From Solibacter sp039934035 (GTDB taxonomy: Bacteria > Acidobacteriota > Terriglobia > Bryobacterales > Bryobacteraceae): 64,000 nucleotides of DNA. Below are positions 33,108 to 41,893 of this stretch, one piece after another; the stretch's first letter is position 1; every line of letters starts with the position of its first letter. A model generated the notes under the pieces. The model was not told the DNA's origin, did not search any database, and saw nothing but the letters and a program-made list of their open reading frames with translations. The DNA lies in contig JBDTMZ010000011.1 in NCBI GenBank assembly GCA_039934035.1, positions 1 to 64,000 of the forward strand, in the 5' to 3' direction. The translations under genes were made by a program, and so were the position numbers.

Positions 33108-33865
33108 CCAAACGCATAATTCCCTGTCTGGATGTGACCGGCGGACGCGTCGTCAAAGGCGTCAACTTCGTCAACCTGCGCGATGCGGGCGACCCTGTGG
33201 AGCTGGCCGAGCGGTATAACCGCGACGGTGCCGATGAACTGGTATTTCTGGACATCACGGCCAGCAGCGATGCGCGCGACATCATGGCCGACGTGGTGGC
33301 GCGCACCGCGCGCAAGGTGTTCATCCCGCTGGCGGTGGGCGGCGGCATACGCAGCGTGGCCGACGCGCGCCACATCCTCATGTCGGGCGCCGATAAAGTG
33401 TCGGTGAACACGGCTGCGGTACGGCGTCCCGAACTCATCACGGAATTGAGCCACGAATTCGGCGCGCAGGCCGTGGTGTTGGCGATCGACGCGCGGCGTC
33501 ACGGTCCCGGCGCCTGGCACGTGTATACGCGCGGCGGGCGCGACGACGAAGGCATCGATGTGGTGGCGTGGGCGGCGCGCGGCGAAGCCCTCGGCGCCGG
33601 CGAAGTGCTGCTCACCTCGATGAATACCGATGGCGTCCAGGACGGCTTCGATTGCGAGCTCACGCGGGCGGTTTCACGCGCTACCCACATTCCGATCATC
33701 GCCAGCGGCGGGGCGGGGAAGCCCGAGCACTTCGTGCGCGTGCTGACCGATGGCTGCGCGGATGCCGCGCTGGCCGCTTCGATATTTCACTACGGGACCT
33801 ATACGGTGAATCAACTCAAGGAAGAGCTCGACAAGCGCGGGATTCCAGTGCGGGTGACAGCGTGA
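33101..33865 (+). CDS. hisF: Imidazole glycerol phosphate synthase, cyclase subunit
   Basis: 254-residue (beta/alpha)8 barrel. Catalytic Asp in 'RIIPCLDVTGGRVVKGVNF' (Asp11) and the second catalytic Asp in 'VVLAIDARR'; phosphate-binding loops 'AVGGGIRSVADA' and 'IASGGAGKPEHF'. Start ATG 33101 overlaps hisH by 7 nt. Makes IGP and AICAR from PRFAR. Confidence 0.97.
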   Translation: MLAKRIIPCLDVTGGRVVKGVNFVNLRDAGDPVELAERYNRDGADELVFLDITASSDARDIMADVVARTARKVFIPLAVGGGIRSVADARHILMSGADKVSVNTAAVRRPELITELSHEFGAQAVVLAIDARRHGPGAWHVYTRGGRDDEGIDVVAWAARGEALGAGEVLLTSMNTDGVQDGFDCELTRAVSRATHIPIIASGGAGKPEHFVRVLTDGCADAALAASIFHYGTYTVNQLKEELDKRGIPVRVTA

Positions 33866-34557
33866 TCATCCCCTGCATCGATCTGATGGACGGCAAAGTG
33901 GTGCAGCTCGTCCAGGGGCGCGAGAAGGCGCTCGAAGGCGATAGTCCCGAGGAAATGCTGCGCAAGTTCGCGGCCTTTCCCGAGATTCAGGTGATCGATC
34001 TAAATGCGGCCCTGGGACGCGGCTCGAACGACGATCTGGTGCGCATGCTGGCGGCCAAGGCCGTCTGCCGCGTGGGCGGTGGAGTGCGCAGCGTGGAGCG
34101 CGCTCAGGCATTGGTCGAACAAGGTGCGCATCGCGTGATTGTCGGCACCAGCGCGTTTGCCAAAGGGGGCATCAACGCGGAGTTACTCGGTAAGTTGCGC
34201 GATGCCATCGGCCGCGAACGCCTCACCATCGCGCTCGATTCCAAAGGCGGCCGCATTGTCGTCAAGGGCTGGCAGGAGGCGACGGACTTCACGGCGGAAG
34301 AAGTGCTGCAATCGCTCGAGCCCTACTGCGGCAGTTTCCTATGCACGTATGTCGATAAGGAAGGCATGATGCAGGGTACGGACCTCGATTGGTTCCGCCG
34401 CCTGCGCGCCGCGACTTCGCACGGCATCACGGCGGCGGGCGGTGTGACCACGATGGAAGACGTGAAAGCGCTGCTCGCCATGAATATCGACGCGGCCCTG
34501 GGCATGGCGATCTACACCGGCCGGCTCAAGCTGGAAGACCTGGCCGCGCTGCAGTAG
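33862..34557 (+). CDS. hisA: Phosphoribosylformimino-5-aminoimidazole carboxamide ribotide isomerase
   Basis: 231-residue barrel homologous to HisF. Catalytic Asp in 'IIPCIDLMDGKVVQLVQG' (Asp7) and the second in 'TIALDSKGG'; phosphate loops 'RVGGGVRSVERA' and 'TAAGGVTTMEDV'. GTG start overlaps the hisF stop (GTGA). Last gene of the operon; the hisF-hisA order is reversed from the common H-A-F arrangement. Confidence 0.94.
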   Translation: MIIPCIDLMDGKVVQLVQGREKALEGDSPEEMLRKFAAFPEIQVIDLNAALGRGSNDDLVRMLAAKAVCRVGGGVRSVERAQALVEQGAHRVIVGTSAFAKGGINAELLGKLRDAIGRERLTIALDSKGGRIVVKGWQEATDFTAEEVLQSLEPYCGSFLCTYVDKEGMMQGTDLDWFRRLRAATSHGITAAGGVTTMEDVKALLAMNIDAALGMAIYTGRLKLEDLAALQ

Positions 34558-35125
34558 GCAAAGCAATCGGTTAGCGCAGCCGGCACGCGGACCGGAGGCG
34601 ATTTTACTTTTTCAAAAACTATATTTGCCCTGCAATCAGTCACTTAAAAATTTCGCCGACCGTCAGTTCAAAATCGGGGTGCTATTTCTGTAAGTGAAAA
34701 GAGTTGCTCGCTCGCCAAGAAGCAACCCGATCGGTACTCTATGCGGGAGCCCACACACCTCGAGGGGGCCTTCGATAATCCCGAGCCCATAGTTTAAGCG
34801 TCGAATAGGCGGCCAACAGCGGCAGCTGTATCCTTCCTTAAAGAGAAGGAAAAAGGGATCGATTCCTTTTGCTGTCCCGGCTCACCCCGGGCAGCATTTT
34901 GCAACGCAACGTTCTTTGAAAAGCAACCTCATGGACAGGCCATATGCTTCCTGTCGGCGACTATGCTATTACGCCTGACGTAGCATTGCACACAAAACTT
35001 CATTTGCCTGGGGCGTCATCGTTGTGGTCAGCGGTCTTACTGGAGTGAGAATCTAAGACCGGGTGTTCCGCGGCCGGCCGCTGCAAACCGGACGCCAACT
35101 GTACGGCGCACACCGATCGCCGGTG
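34558..35125. other. 568-bp gene-less interval between convergent hisA and M4 peptidase
   Basis: AT-richer than its surroundings (runs such as TTTTACTTTTTCAAAAACTATATTT at 34601-34625) and full of hairpins: GTTGCT/AGCAAC near 34703-34728, a nested stem set in 34738-34793, TTCCTT/AAGGAA at about 34834-34851, GACAGG/CCTGTC (34934-34955), ATGCTA/TAGCAT (34963-34986) and GGTCTTA/TAAGACC (35033-35060). I see no reading frame worth calling. Some hairpins may end transcription from either side. Confidence 0.6.
34700..34900 (+). ncRNA. Candidate structured RNA, no known family
   Basis: Within the convergent interval, CTATG-CGGGA-GCCC pairs in nested order with GGGC, TCCCG and CATAG (34738-34793), forming a three-part stem. 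Other hairpins lie on both sides, and a terminator-like hairpin GCTG(T)CCCGG / CCGGGCAGC followed by ATTTT (34871-34900) closes the segment. No clean promoter was found, so an RNA gene is a hypothesis; a processed 3'-UTR product of the his operon is the alternative. Confidence 0.3.
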
Positions 35126-36832
35126 CTACACGATTCCTACCGCACCGAAGCCGGCCGTGATGGCGTCGAGTTTCTGCTTTAATTGCGCCGGAGGCTGCGT
35201 GCGGAATAGCGATTGTGCGGCAATCAGTGCCCCGCGCCGGCTATCGGAGAATTGCGACGTTCGCGAGAGCTGTTGGGTCAGCGTCACATAGAAGACCGCA
35301 GCCACTTCCTGCGCCGTGAAAATCAGCTTTTTGGCGGCATCTATCGCGGTCAGAATGTTGTATGCGGCCTTATTGTGAATCCCACTGTTGGTGTGCACAC
35401 CGCCCCAATCGCCCTTCGCCGTATTGGGGAGTTTCTTGAAATTCTTCATATTGTCGGGCTGCCCGAACAGTGTGGGCGTGCGCATATCGCGGAAGGGCTT
35501 GCCGCCGGTGTCGAGCCCGGCGCCAATCTCCCAGTTCCAGTTGGGGATGTCCGGATTGGAGAGATTGGCGATGATGACGCCGAAAATATCGGAATAACTC
35601 TCGTTCATCGCGCCGGATTGCAGCGCGTATTCCAGGCGCGACGAAGCGTCCGTGACGCCGTGGAACATCTCGTGGCCCACCACGTCGAGGTCAACCGCCA
35701 GCGACACCAGGCTGGTTCCGTTCTTCACCTGCCCGTACACCATCTGCTTGCCGTCCCAAAAGGCATTGAACCACTCCTTGCCGTCGGAACTCTCCGCCTT
35801 GACGACGCAGTTGATGCTGGAATTCATGGCCCCGCCCTTGTTGTCGATATTGTTCCGCTTGAGCACGTTGCGCAGGAACCCTGCCACTACCTCTGCATTG
35901 GCGTGGGCGCTGACCGCACTCGTGGTCCACTTCGGGGGATTCTTGAGCGCGGTGCCCGGCAGTTTGGTTTCGTTGACCACCGGGTCGCTAAACTTGAAAT
36001 CGAAGGTTTGGACGTTCAGCGTCGCGTCCTTCATCAGTTTCTGGCTGCCGGTGACTTCCACACGAATCTGGCGCGTCTGATTCTTGCCGTCGACGGCGTT
36101 CTCCACGGTGGACGCCATGCTCGGCGTCCGGGGCAACTCGGTGATCAGGCTGCCGGTCATCGCGTCCACCACGAAATCGCTCCACTGTGGACCGGGCTTG
36201 AAGGCTTCGTCGAGATGCGAGACCGGAACATCTTCCAGAATGAAGGCCAGACGCCACTTGGAGCGGGCGGCATCGTAGTAATAGTTCAACTGCGGTACGA
36301 TGCCATCCACATTGCGCACTTGCGGCAGTTTGGCGACCGCTTTCACGGCCTCGGCCGGAGCCAGTTTGGCGATAGGGCTGACTCCCTCGGGTTCGCCGAG
36401 GGAGGAATTCATGCTGACCAGATTGTTATCTTCGTCTAACTCCACAGTTACCAGAGAGCCATAGACCGGAATGTTACTCATGCTCTGGCGGAATTTAACG
36501 TTTGTCGTGCCGGTAAGTGGTACAGTCTCGGTTCCCAGACTTTTGAATTCGCTGGTGGAATCGCCCGATTTCGGAGCCGTCAAGGCCGGCACTGCCTTGC
36601 TGTCCAGGGCTTGCTTCAGGTACCGTTTGGCAACGGTTTCGGCATCGAGTTGGGTGACGCCGGCCGCGCCGCCCATCGCAAACGCCGGGTGCGCCGCTCG
36701 TTCATCGCGCAGGTCGTCAAGCATGCTCGCTGCCGCCTTGTCGAACGCGTGCAGCGAGAAGGTCTTCATCCCGTTGGCGGAATGACCCGCACGTGGGGAT
36801 GCTTTCCTGGCAGGAGCCTTTTTCTTGGCCAT
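35126..36832 (-). CDS. M4-family (thermolysin-like) metallopeptidase without signal peptide
   Basis: 568 residues. A propeptide-like N-terminal half (FTP/PepSY-type strands: LNYYYDAARSKWRLAFILEDV) precedes a C-terminal M4 catalytic domain. Zinc motif HEMFH (near residue 387), third ligand Glu in 'GAMNESYSDIFGV', and the transition-state His in 'GVHTNSGIHNKAAY'. The N-terminus, MAKKKAPARKASPRAG, is basic and has no hydrophobic segment, so export by Sec is not obvious. The start is secure: GGAGGG lies just upstream of ATG 36832 and there is no longer in-frame extension of note. Convergent with the his operon. Confidence 0.92.
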   Translation of the reverse strand: MAKKKAPARKASPRAGHSANGMKTFSLHAFDKAAASMLDDLRDERAAHPAFAMGGAAGVTQLDAETVAKRYLKQALDSKAVPALTAPKSGDSTSEFKSLGTETVPLTGTTNVKFRQSMSNIPVYGSLVTVELDEDNNLVSMNSSLGEPEGVSPIAKLAPAEAVKAVAKLPQVRNVDGIVPQLNYYYDAARSKWRLAFILEDVPVSHLDEAFKPGPQWSDFVVDAMTGSLITELPRTPSMASTVENAVDGKNQTRQIRVEVTGSQKLMKDATLNVQTFDFKFSDPVVNETKLPGTALKNPPKWTTSAVSAHANAEVVAGFLRNVLKRNNIDNKGGAMNSSINCVVKAESSDGKEWFNAFWDGKQMVYGQVKNGTSLVSLAVDLDVVGHEMFHGVTDASSRLEYALQSGAMNESYSDIFGVIIANLSNPDIPNWNWEIGAGLDTGGKPFRDMRTPTLFGQPDNMKNFKKLPNTAKGDWGGVHTNSGIHNKAAYNILTAIDAAKKLIFTAQEVAAVFYVTLTQQLSRTSQFSDSRRGALIAAQSLFRTQPPAQLKQKLDAITAGFGAVGIV

Positions 36833-37002
36833 CTAAACTAGCCCTCCTATCTATGTGAAATCCATTCCGGTTTTCCGGTCAAACGTATCACTTTTAGGGG
36901 GTCGCTGCCAAGGGGAATTGTATTTAGTGATGGAACGTACGTGCCGACTTATGCAAGGTAGGTAAGTGCCGCGGCCGGACGGCGGTGCTCTTGTCGCGGA
37001 CC

Positions 37003-37491
37003 TTATGCCTTCGGCGGCACCCGGAACATAGCGATGGCTTCGATTTCGATCAGCAGGTCCGGACGACAGAGAATTGCCTGGATCCCCGTCGATGCCGGGA
37101 CCGGGTCCAACCCCTGCTCGAGGAAGAAGGCCGTGCGTTCCTCGTTGAACGCCTCGTAATCGCGTTCGATGTCGCGCAGGTAGCAGGTCGTGCGGACGAT
37201 ATCGTGCCAGGTGGCGCCTTCGGCTTCCAGCAATCCCGTGATGTTCTGATAGGTGCGGCGCAATTGCCCCCGAAAATTTCCAGTGTGGACCGTGCGGCCC
37301 TGCTCGTCGATGCTGGCGGTGCCAGAAATCAGCAGAATGACCAGCCCGTTCAGGTCGATTCGCATGCCCCGGGAAAACGAACTAGGCTTGGCGTAGTCGT
37401 AAGCTTCGTTCAGGACGCGCAGATTGGTAATCGCGCGTTTTTCGACGGGCAGGGCAGCTAGGCCCTCCAAGACTCCCGAATCCAGGATCAT
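37003..37491 (-). CDS. RidA/YjgF-family protein (atypical)
   Basis: 162 residues, longer than the usual 130. The RidA core runs from 'GLVILLISGTASIDEQGRTVHTGNFRGQLRRTYQNITGLLEAEGATWHDIVRTTCYLRDI' to the C-terminal 'LIEIEAIAMFRVP'. In imine deaminases a conserved Arg stands in the segment before the final strand (PARxxVxV...EIEA); here the aligned stretch is PASTGIQAILCRPDLL, so that Arg appears to be absent. It is probably a Rid subfamily with another activity, or a non-enzymatic one. Monocistronic. Confidence 0.85.
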   Translation of the reverse strand: MILDSGVLEGLAALPVEKRAITNLRVLNEAYDYAKPSSFSRGMRIDLNGLVILLISGTASIDEQGRTVHTGNFRGQLRRTYQNITGLLEAEGATWHDIVRTTCYLRDIERDYEAFNEERTAFFLEQGLDPVPASTGIQAILCRPDLLIEIEAIAMFRVPPKA

Positions 37492-37624
37492 GCCTAATAA
37501 TACCCGAATCTCTTAAATAATTGCAGTAAATTTCAGCACTAGGCGCCTTTATGGGGTGCCGGCGGAGTGCACCAGGCGCAATCCGCACCTTCTGATGCGC
37601 CTAAGAGCTCGCAATTACTACTGT

Positions 37625-38227
37625 TCAATCCGTCGCGAAGTCAAAAATATCGGTACTGGTGCGTACCACGATTTTTCCCGGGCCCAGCATCTTCCCGTCC
37701 GTCAGGAAGAATATCGCCCCATCGGTCGATTCGCCTGGCGTCAGCCGCGTCTGCACCATGGCCAGTGCGCTCGCCGCCGCCGCTGCTTTCAGCTTGACGC
37801 TGCCCATCGCCAGCACGCTTTGACGCCGCTGCTCGTACCCGTTCGTGGACTTCAACTTTTGGTTGCCGTAAATCGAATTCTCGTAGCTGGTAATCAGTTT
37901 GATCACGTCGCTGGCGCTGCCCCTTTGCTCCAGCATCCCGACGACGGTGCGCGCCGCGGACGCCCGCAGCACCACGCCATCGATGCGTTCGAACGTGAAA
38001 TCCTCCGGCCGGATCACGTAGGACGCTTTGGAACCGTTCGAAACCGCGATCTGCAAAATGGCGTAGTCGCGCAGTCGGGTTGGCATCTGAGTCAGGATGA
38101 TGGTCACGCCGTTTCGCGTAAGTGTCTGATATTTCAGACCATTCTGCTCATATTCGATGACTTGGGCGTGCCCGTGGCCGGTCCACAGAAATTGAACGAA
38201 GAGGCATACCCAGAACAGCCGGTTCAC
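37625..38227 (-). CDS. Secreted hypothetical protein
   Basis: 200 residues with signal peptide MNRLFWVCLFVQFLWTGHGHAQ. The mature part starts with 'YEQNGLKYQTLTRNGVTIILTQMP' and 'YAILQIAVSNGSKASYVIRPEDFTFE', a beta-sandwich-like pattern typical of acidobacterial secreted proteins whose 'DG' strands describe a dependent variable domain. Ends with 'GAIFFLTDGKMLGPGKIVVRTSTDIFDFATD'. Divergent from pckA with a 51-bp gap, so the two promoters overlap. Function unknown. Confidence 0.8.
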   Translation of the reverse strand: MNRLFWVCLFVQFLWTGHGHAQVIEYEQNGLKYQTLTRNGVTIILTQMPTRLRDYAILQIAVSNGSKASYVIRPEDFTFERIDGVVLRASAARTVVGMLEQRGSASDVIKLITSYENSIYGNQKLKSTNGYEQRRQSVLAMGSVKLKAAAAASALAMVQTRLTPGESTDGAIFFLTDGKMLGPGKIVVRTSTDIFDFATD

Positions 38228-38278
38228 GATACAATTCTACGATACGGGCCTGTCCCGTTTACGAAAAGATTATTTTCC

Positions 38279-39898
38279 ATGGCCACTCAAACTAAACACA
38301 TCGCAAACGCGGGCATCCGGCCAAGCAGCTTCGGTCTTGAGCAGCAGGGATTCCGCAACCTCAACGTTGCATACTGGAATCTCGGTACGGCACAGCTCCT
38401 GGAACACGCCATCCAACGCCGCGAAGGCACTTTGGCCAGCGGCGGCTCGTTTGTCGTCCGTACCGGTCAGTTTACGGGACGCTCGCCGAAGGATAAATTC
38501 ATCGTTCGTGACGAGACCACCGATGCGCATGTCGCCTGGGGCGACGTCAATAAGCCCCTCACCGAGGCGCACTTCGATAACCTCTATGCCAAGATGATGG
38601 CCTTCTGGCAGGGCCACGATGTCTACGTGCAGGATTGCTATGTCGGCGCCGACGCCGAATTCGGCATGCCCATCCGTGTGGTCAGCCAACTCGCCTGGCA
38701 CAATCTGTTCGCCCGCCAACTCTTCATCCGGCCCGATCCGTTGAAGACGGAAGCACACGTGCCGCAATTCTCCATTTTCTTCGCGCCCGATTTCCAGGCC
38801 AATCCCGCCGAGGACGGCACCAATTCCGAAACCTGCATCGTGATCAACTTCAAGAAGCGTGTGGTGCTGATTTGCGGCACCAGCTACGCCGGCGAAATGA
38901 AGAAATCCGCCTTCACGATCATGAATTACCTGTTGCCCGATCGCGGCGTATTCCCCATGCACTGCTCCGCCAATATGAATGCCAACGGCGAGACGGCGCT
39001 ATTCTTCGGGCTCTCCGGCACCGGCAAGACCACGCTCTCTGCCGACGCCGAACGCAACCTGATCGGTGACGACGAGCACGGCTGGAGCGACAACGGCGTC
39101 TTCAATTTCGAGGGCGGCTGCTACGCCAAGTGCATTCGTCTCTCGCAGGAGAACGAGCCGCAGATCTGGAACGCCATCCGTTTCGGTACCGTGCTGGAAA
39201 ACGTGGCGATGGATTCGGAAACCCGCCTGCTGGATTTCAACTCCGACGAAGTCACCGAAAACACCCGCGCCGCCTACCCGCTGAAATTCATCGACAACGC
39301 CGTGATCCCCAGCGTGGGCAATAGTCCCAACCACGTCATCTTCCTGACGGCCGACGCTTTCGGCGTACTGCCCCCGATTTCCAAGCTCACGCCCGAACAG
39401 GCCATGTATCATTTCCTCTCGGGCTACACCGCCAAGGTCGCGGGCACAGAGCGCGGACTCGGTAAAGAGCCGCAGGCCACCTTCAGCGCATGTTTCGGCG
39501 GGCCCTTCCTGCCGCGTCCCGCAGCTGCCTACGCATCCCTGCTCGGCGAGAGGTTGCGGAAGCAGGGCGCACAGGTCTGGCTAGTCAATACGGGCTGGGC
39601 TGGCGGACCGTTCGGCGTCGGCGAGCGCATGAAGTTGCGCTACACCCGCGCGATGCTGAACGCGGCCCTCACCGGTCAGCTCAAGGACGTCCCCACCGTG
39701 GAACACCCCGTCTTCCGCGTCGCGGTGCCAGCTTCCTGCCCCGGCGTGCCGGCGCAGTTCCTGGACGCGAGGGGCATGTGGGCGGATAAAGCCGCGTACG
39801 ATCGTGCCGCTCAGGATCTGGCTGCCCGTTTCAATAAGAACTTCACCAAGTTCAACGGAGTGGCGACGGAAATCGCCGCCGCCGCACCCGGACTGTAA
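38279..39898 (+). CDS. pckA: Phosphoenolpyruvate carboxykinase (ATP)
   Basis: 539 residues, normal for the ATP-type enzyme, which makes PEP from oxaloacetate for gluconeogenesis. 'GQFTGRSPKDKFIV' binds substrate, 'CGTSYAGEMKKSAFTIMNYLLP' bears the metal-binding Lys/His, Walker A is 'GLSGTGKTTLSAD', and 'IGDDEHGWSDNGVFNFEGGCYAK' and 'FTADAFGVLPP'-like (FLTADAFGVLPP) complete the site. Start ATG 38279 fits the family N-terminus; upstream codons overlap the divergent gene and are not PckA-like. Monocistronic. Confidence 0.98.
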   Translation: MATQTKHIANAGIRPSSFGLEQQGFRNLNVAYWNLGTAQLLEHAIQRREGTLASGGSFVVRTGQFTGRSPKDKFIVRDETTDAHVAWGDVNKPLTEAHFDNLYAKMMAFWQGHDVYVQDCYVGADAEFGMPIRVVSQLAWHNLFARQLFIRPDPLKTEAHVPQFSIFFAPDFQANPAEDGTNSETCIVINFKKRVVLICGTSYAGEMKKSAFTIMNYLLPDRGVFPMHCSANMNANGETALFFGLSGTGKTTLSADAERNLIGDDEHGWSDNGVFNFEGGCYAKCIRLSQENEPQIWNAIRFGTVLENVAMDSETRLLDFNSDEVTENTRAAYPLKFIDNAVIPSVGNSPNHVIFLTADAFGVLPPISKLTPEQAMYHFLSGYTAKVAGTERGLGKEPQATFSACFGGPFLPRPAAAYASLLGERLRKQGAQVWLVNTGWAGGPFGVGERMKLRYTRAMLNAALTGQLKDVPTVEHPVFRVAVPASCPGVPAQFLDARGMWADKAAYDRAAQDLAARFNKNFTKFNGVATEIAAAAPGL

Positions 39899-39975
39899 GG
39901 TCTTTCGTGGTGTAGCGCCCGGTCCAAAACAGCGCTTACTGATGTGCGCGGCTCTGTTGGTTCAATGACTGACAG

Positions 39976-39996
39976 AGCCGCGACCGTCAGGGAGTG
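39976..39996. repeat. Copy of dispersed CGACCGTCAGGGAG repeat
   Basis: GAGCCGCGACCGTCAGGGAG in the gap between pckA and the next gene shares 16 identical bases (CGCGACCGTCAGGGAG) with 30106-30121 in the his operon and a degenerate reverse copy at 4128-4160. Confidence 0.55.
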
Positions 39997-40015
39997 ATCT
40001 CTTTCGCAAACTCCC

Positions 40016-41038
40016 TTAGCGCCGTCGCACATCCACATTGCGCACGCTGGCGTTATTGAAATCCATCGTGCAGCTGAAATCGAAGGTGTCGCTTACCGGA
40101 CCGCGCCGCGCTGTCACGGCTCCCATCACGGTATCGTTTCGCCGCGTATCGATGCTGGTGGCGATAAAATTCGCATCCTGATACCCGTCGCGATTGGTGC
40201 GCGCGATCACCGCGTCCTGACAGGAGCGCAGCACCGCGTTCTGATCGTAGCGTGCGGCATTGCCCGGTCCGCCGCCCGGCGTCATCACCGTGCCGTCGGG
40301 GCGCACAATTTCCAGTGTGCGCACCTGGCCTGAATTGAAGTCCACCAGGCAGTTGAAACGGAATTCGCCGCCGCGCTGCATGACGCCGCTGCGCGCAGTG
40401 AAGCTTCCCGTTACCCAATCGCGCCGCCCTTGCCCGCGGTCGCTCGCGACGCTCGTCAGCTGCAGGTTGCGCAGGCTGTAATCGCGCTCTCCGCGCGTAC
40501 GCACCTCATTGCGGCAGGCGTCGATCGCTTCCTCGGGAGAGAAGCGGTTGCCGCGCCCCTGGCCATTGCCACCGCGATTCAGCCCGCCGTTGAAGCCGCC
40601 TCCGTTGGTGAAGCCGCCCGTGGGAGCGCCTCCCCGCCCGCCGCTCCATTCGATATCGAACGTATAGCCTTCCGACCCCGACTTCGAATCTTCAATCCGC
40701 ACCACCGCCATCCCACGATTATTTCGCGGATCCTGCAGCAGTCGCTGAGTGCCGCGCCCGTCGATGCCGCGGAAACGAAAATCCGCCAGGTCCGCCGGCA
40801 TGGCGTCCGTACAATCCATGCGCATCCACTGCGAGGGCTGTCCGCCCAGAGTGCGCAGACGCGCGGAATCGCCGTAAATGTCCACCTCCGCCGCCATATC
40901 TACGCGGACTTCGATCGTGCACTTTCCGCTGTCCCCGCGCGACCCGCTCAGCGTCGCGCGCCGGATCTGCTCGGTGCCTTGCGCATGTGCCCCCATTGCC
41001 AGGCACGTCAGGGCCAGCCACGGCGTCGTTTTTCTCAC
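40016..41038 (-). CDS. Secreted protein with two repeated Cys-containing domains
   Basis: 340 residues from GTG 41038 (GGGGGAG upstream), signal peptide RKTTPWLALTCLAMGAHAQ. Residues 20-130 form a domain with two Cys (SGKCTIEVRVDMAAEVDIYGD; MRMDCTDAMP). After a Gly/Asn-rich linker (GGFTNGGGFNGGLNRGGNGQG) come two homologous 80-residue domains: 'AIDACRNEV...RGERDYSLRNLQLTS...VTGSFTARSG..FRFNCLVDFNSGQVRTLEI' and 'AVLRSCQDAV...NRDGYQDANFIATS...VMGAVTARRG..FDFSCTMDFNNASVRNVDV'. Each has one Cys in helix and strand, probably a disulphide. Periplasmic or secreted; function unknown. Confidence 0.85.
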   Translation of the reverse strand: MRKTTPWLALTCLAMGAHAQGTEQIRRATLSGSRGDSGKCTIEVRVDMAAEVDIYGDSARLRTLGGQPSQWMRMDCTDAMPADLADFRFRGIDGRGTQRLLQDPRNNRGMAVVRIEDSKSGSEGYTFDIEWSGGRGGAPTGGFTNGGGFNGGLNRGGNGQGRGNRFSPEEAIDACRNEVRTRGERDYSLRNLQLTSVASDRGQGRRDWVTGSFTARSGVMQRGGEFRFNCLVDFNSGQVRTLEIVRPDGTVMTPGGGPGNAARYDQNAVLRSCQDAVIARTNRDGYQDANFIATSIDTRRNDTVMGAVTARRGPVSDTFDFSCTMDFNNASVRNVDVRRR

Positions 41039-41113
41039 AGGATGATCTCCCCCAGCCTCATGTTGTACCGCATTGATTCACTGGAATGCTACTATCTGTT
41101 TCTGGAACTACGT

Positions 41114-41890
41114 ATGCGCATCGCGGCCCCCCTATTATGGATATCGATCGCTAGCGCTGCGCCCCTGCTGGCGCAGGAACTGGACGCCGAACAGACTGTC
41201 CTGCTGGAGAAGACGCGCGAGACGGCCATGCGCTACTCCAGTTCGCTCCCCGACTTCATCTGCACCCAGACCGTGTCGCGGTCCGAAGACTCGCGCGGCA
41301 ACAACAACTGGAGACAGCTCGATCGCCTCACCATCAGGCTCAGTTACTCCGATCGGCGTGAAGATTACAAGCTGATGAAGATCAACGGCAAAAACACCAC
41401 GCTCGATTATCTGTCCTCCGGCGGTGCGCTCTCCACCGGTGAGTTCGGCACCCGCCTGGCCGCCGTCTTCGACCCGCGGTCTCGCGCGCAATTCCAGTGG
41501 AAGGGCTGGACCGCGGTGCACAAGCATCGCACGGCTCGATTCACTTACCAGGTCGACCAGCAGCACACCGCTTTTCTACTGCAATACGGGGACCCAGCGG
41601 GAGAGAGCAACCAGATCGTGGTACCGTATCACGGCGAAGTCCTGGTCGACGCCGAAAGCCACATGGTGCTGCGCCTGACACAGGAGGCGGACATCCCTCG
41701 CGGGTACCCGATCACTTTCAACGAGAGCTGGGTGGAATACGATTACGCCGATGTCGGAGGCGGCAGCTATTTGCTTCCGGTGCGCGCCTATTCGCGCACC
41801 AAGAGCGGCCGTTACACCGCCGAGAACAATATTCAATTTCGCGAGTACCGCAAGTTCGAAACCGAAACCACCATTACCTTCGATAAGTAG
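41114..41890 (+). CDS. Secreted hypothetical protein, related to the gene at 43413
   Basis: 258 residues from ATG 41114, signal peptide MRIAAPLLWISIASAAPLLAQ. The mature N-terminus has 'LLEKTRETAMRYSSSLPDFICTQTVSRSE', a pattern of a helical segment then L-P-D-[FY]-x-C that recurs in the product at 43413-44462 (TRLPDYTCRITLERF). The remainder is beta-rich (DYKLMKINGKNT; 'VVPYHGEVLVDAESHMVLRLTQEADIPRGYP'; 'SYLLPVRAYSRTKSG'), resembling outer-membrane lipoprotein-sorting-like sheets. Convergent with ndh. Function unknown. Confidence 0.82.
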   Translation: MRIAAPLLWISIASAAPLLAQELDAEQTVLLEKTRETAMRYSSSLPDFICTQTVSRSEDSRGNNNWRQLDRLTIRLSYSDRREDYKLMKINGKNTTLDYLSSGGALSTGEFGTRLAAVFDPRSRAQFQWKGWTAVHKHRTARFTYQVDQQHTAFLLQYGDPAGESNQIVVPYHGEVLVDAESHMVLRLTQEADIPRGYPITFNESWVEYDYADVGGGSYLLPVRAYSRTKSGRYTAENNIQFREYRKFETETTITFDK

Positions 41891-41893
41891 GCC

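Noticed and set aside
34738..34793. tRNA-like fold (a TTCGATA loop near 34773)
   Set aside because: No acceptor stem/CCA, D-arm or anticodon arm of correct lengths can be formed.
39811..40038. Small antisense protein containing HSLTVAAL at the end of pckA
   Set aside because: The same peptide arises from another copy of the dispersed repeat, so it is a repeat artefact.
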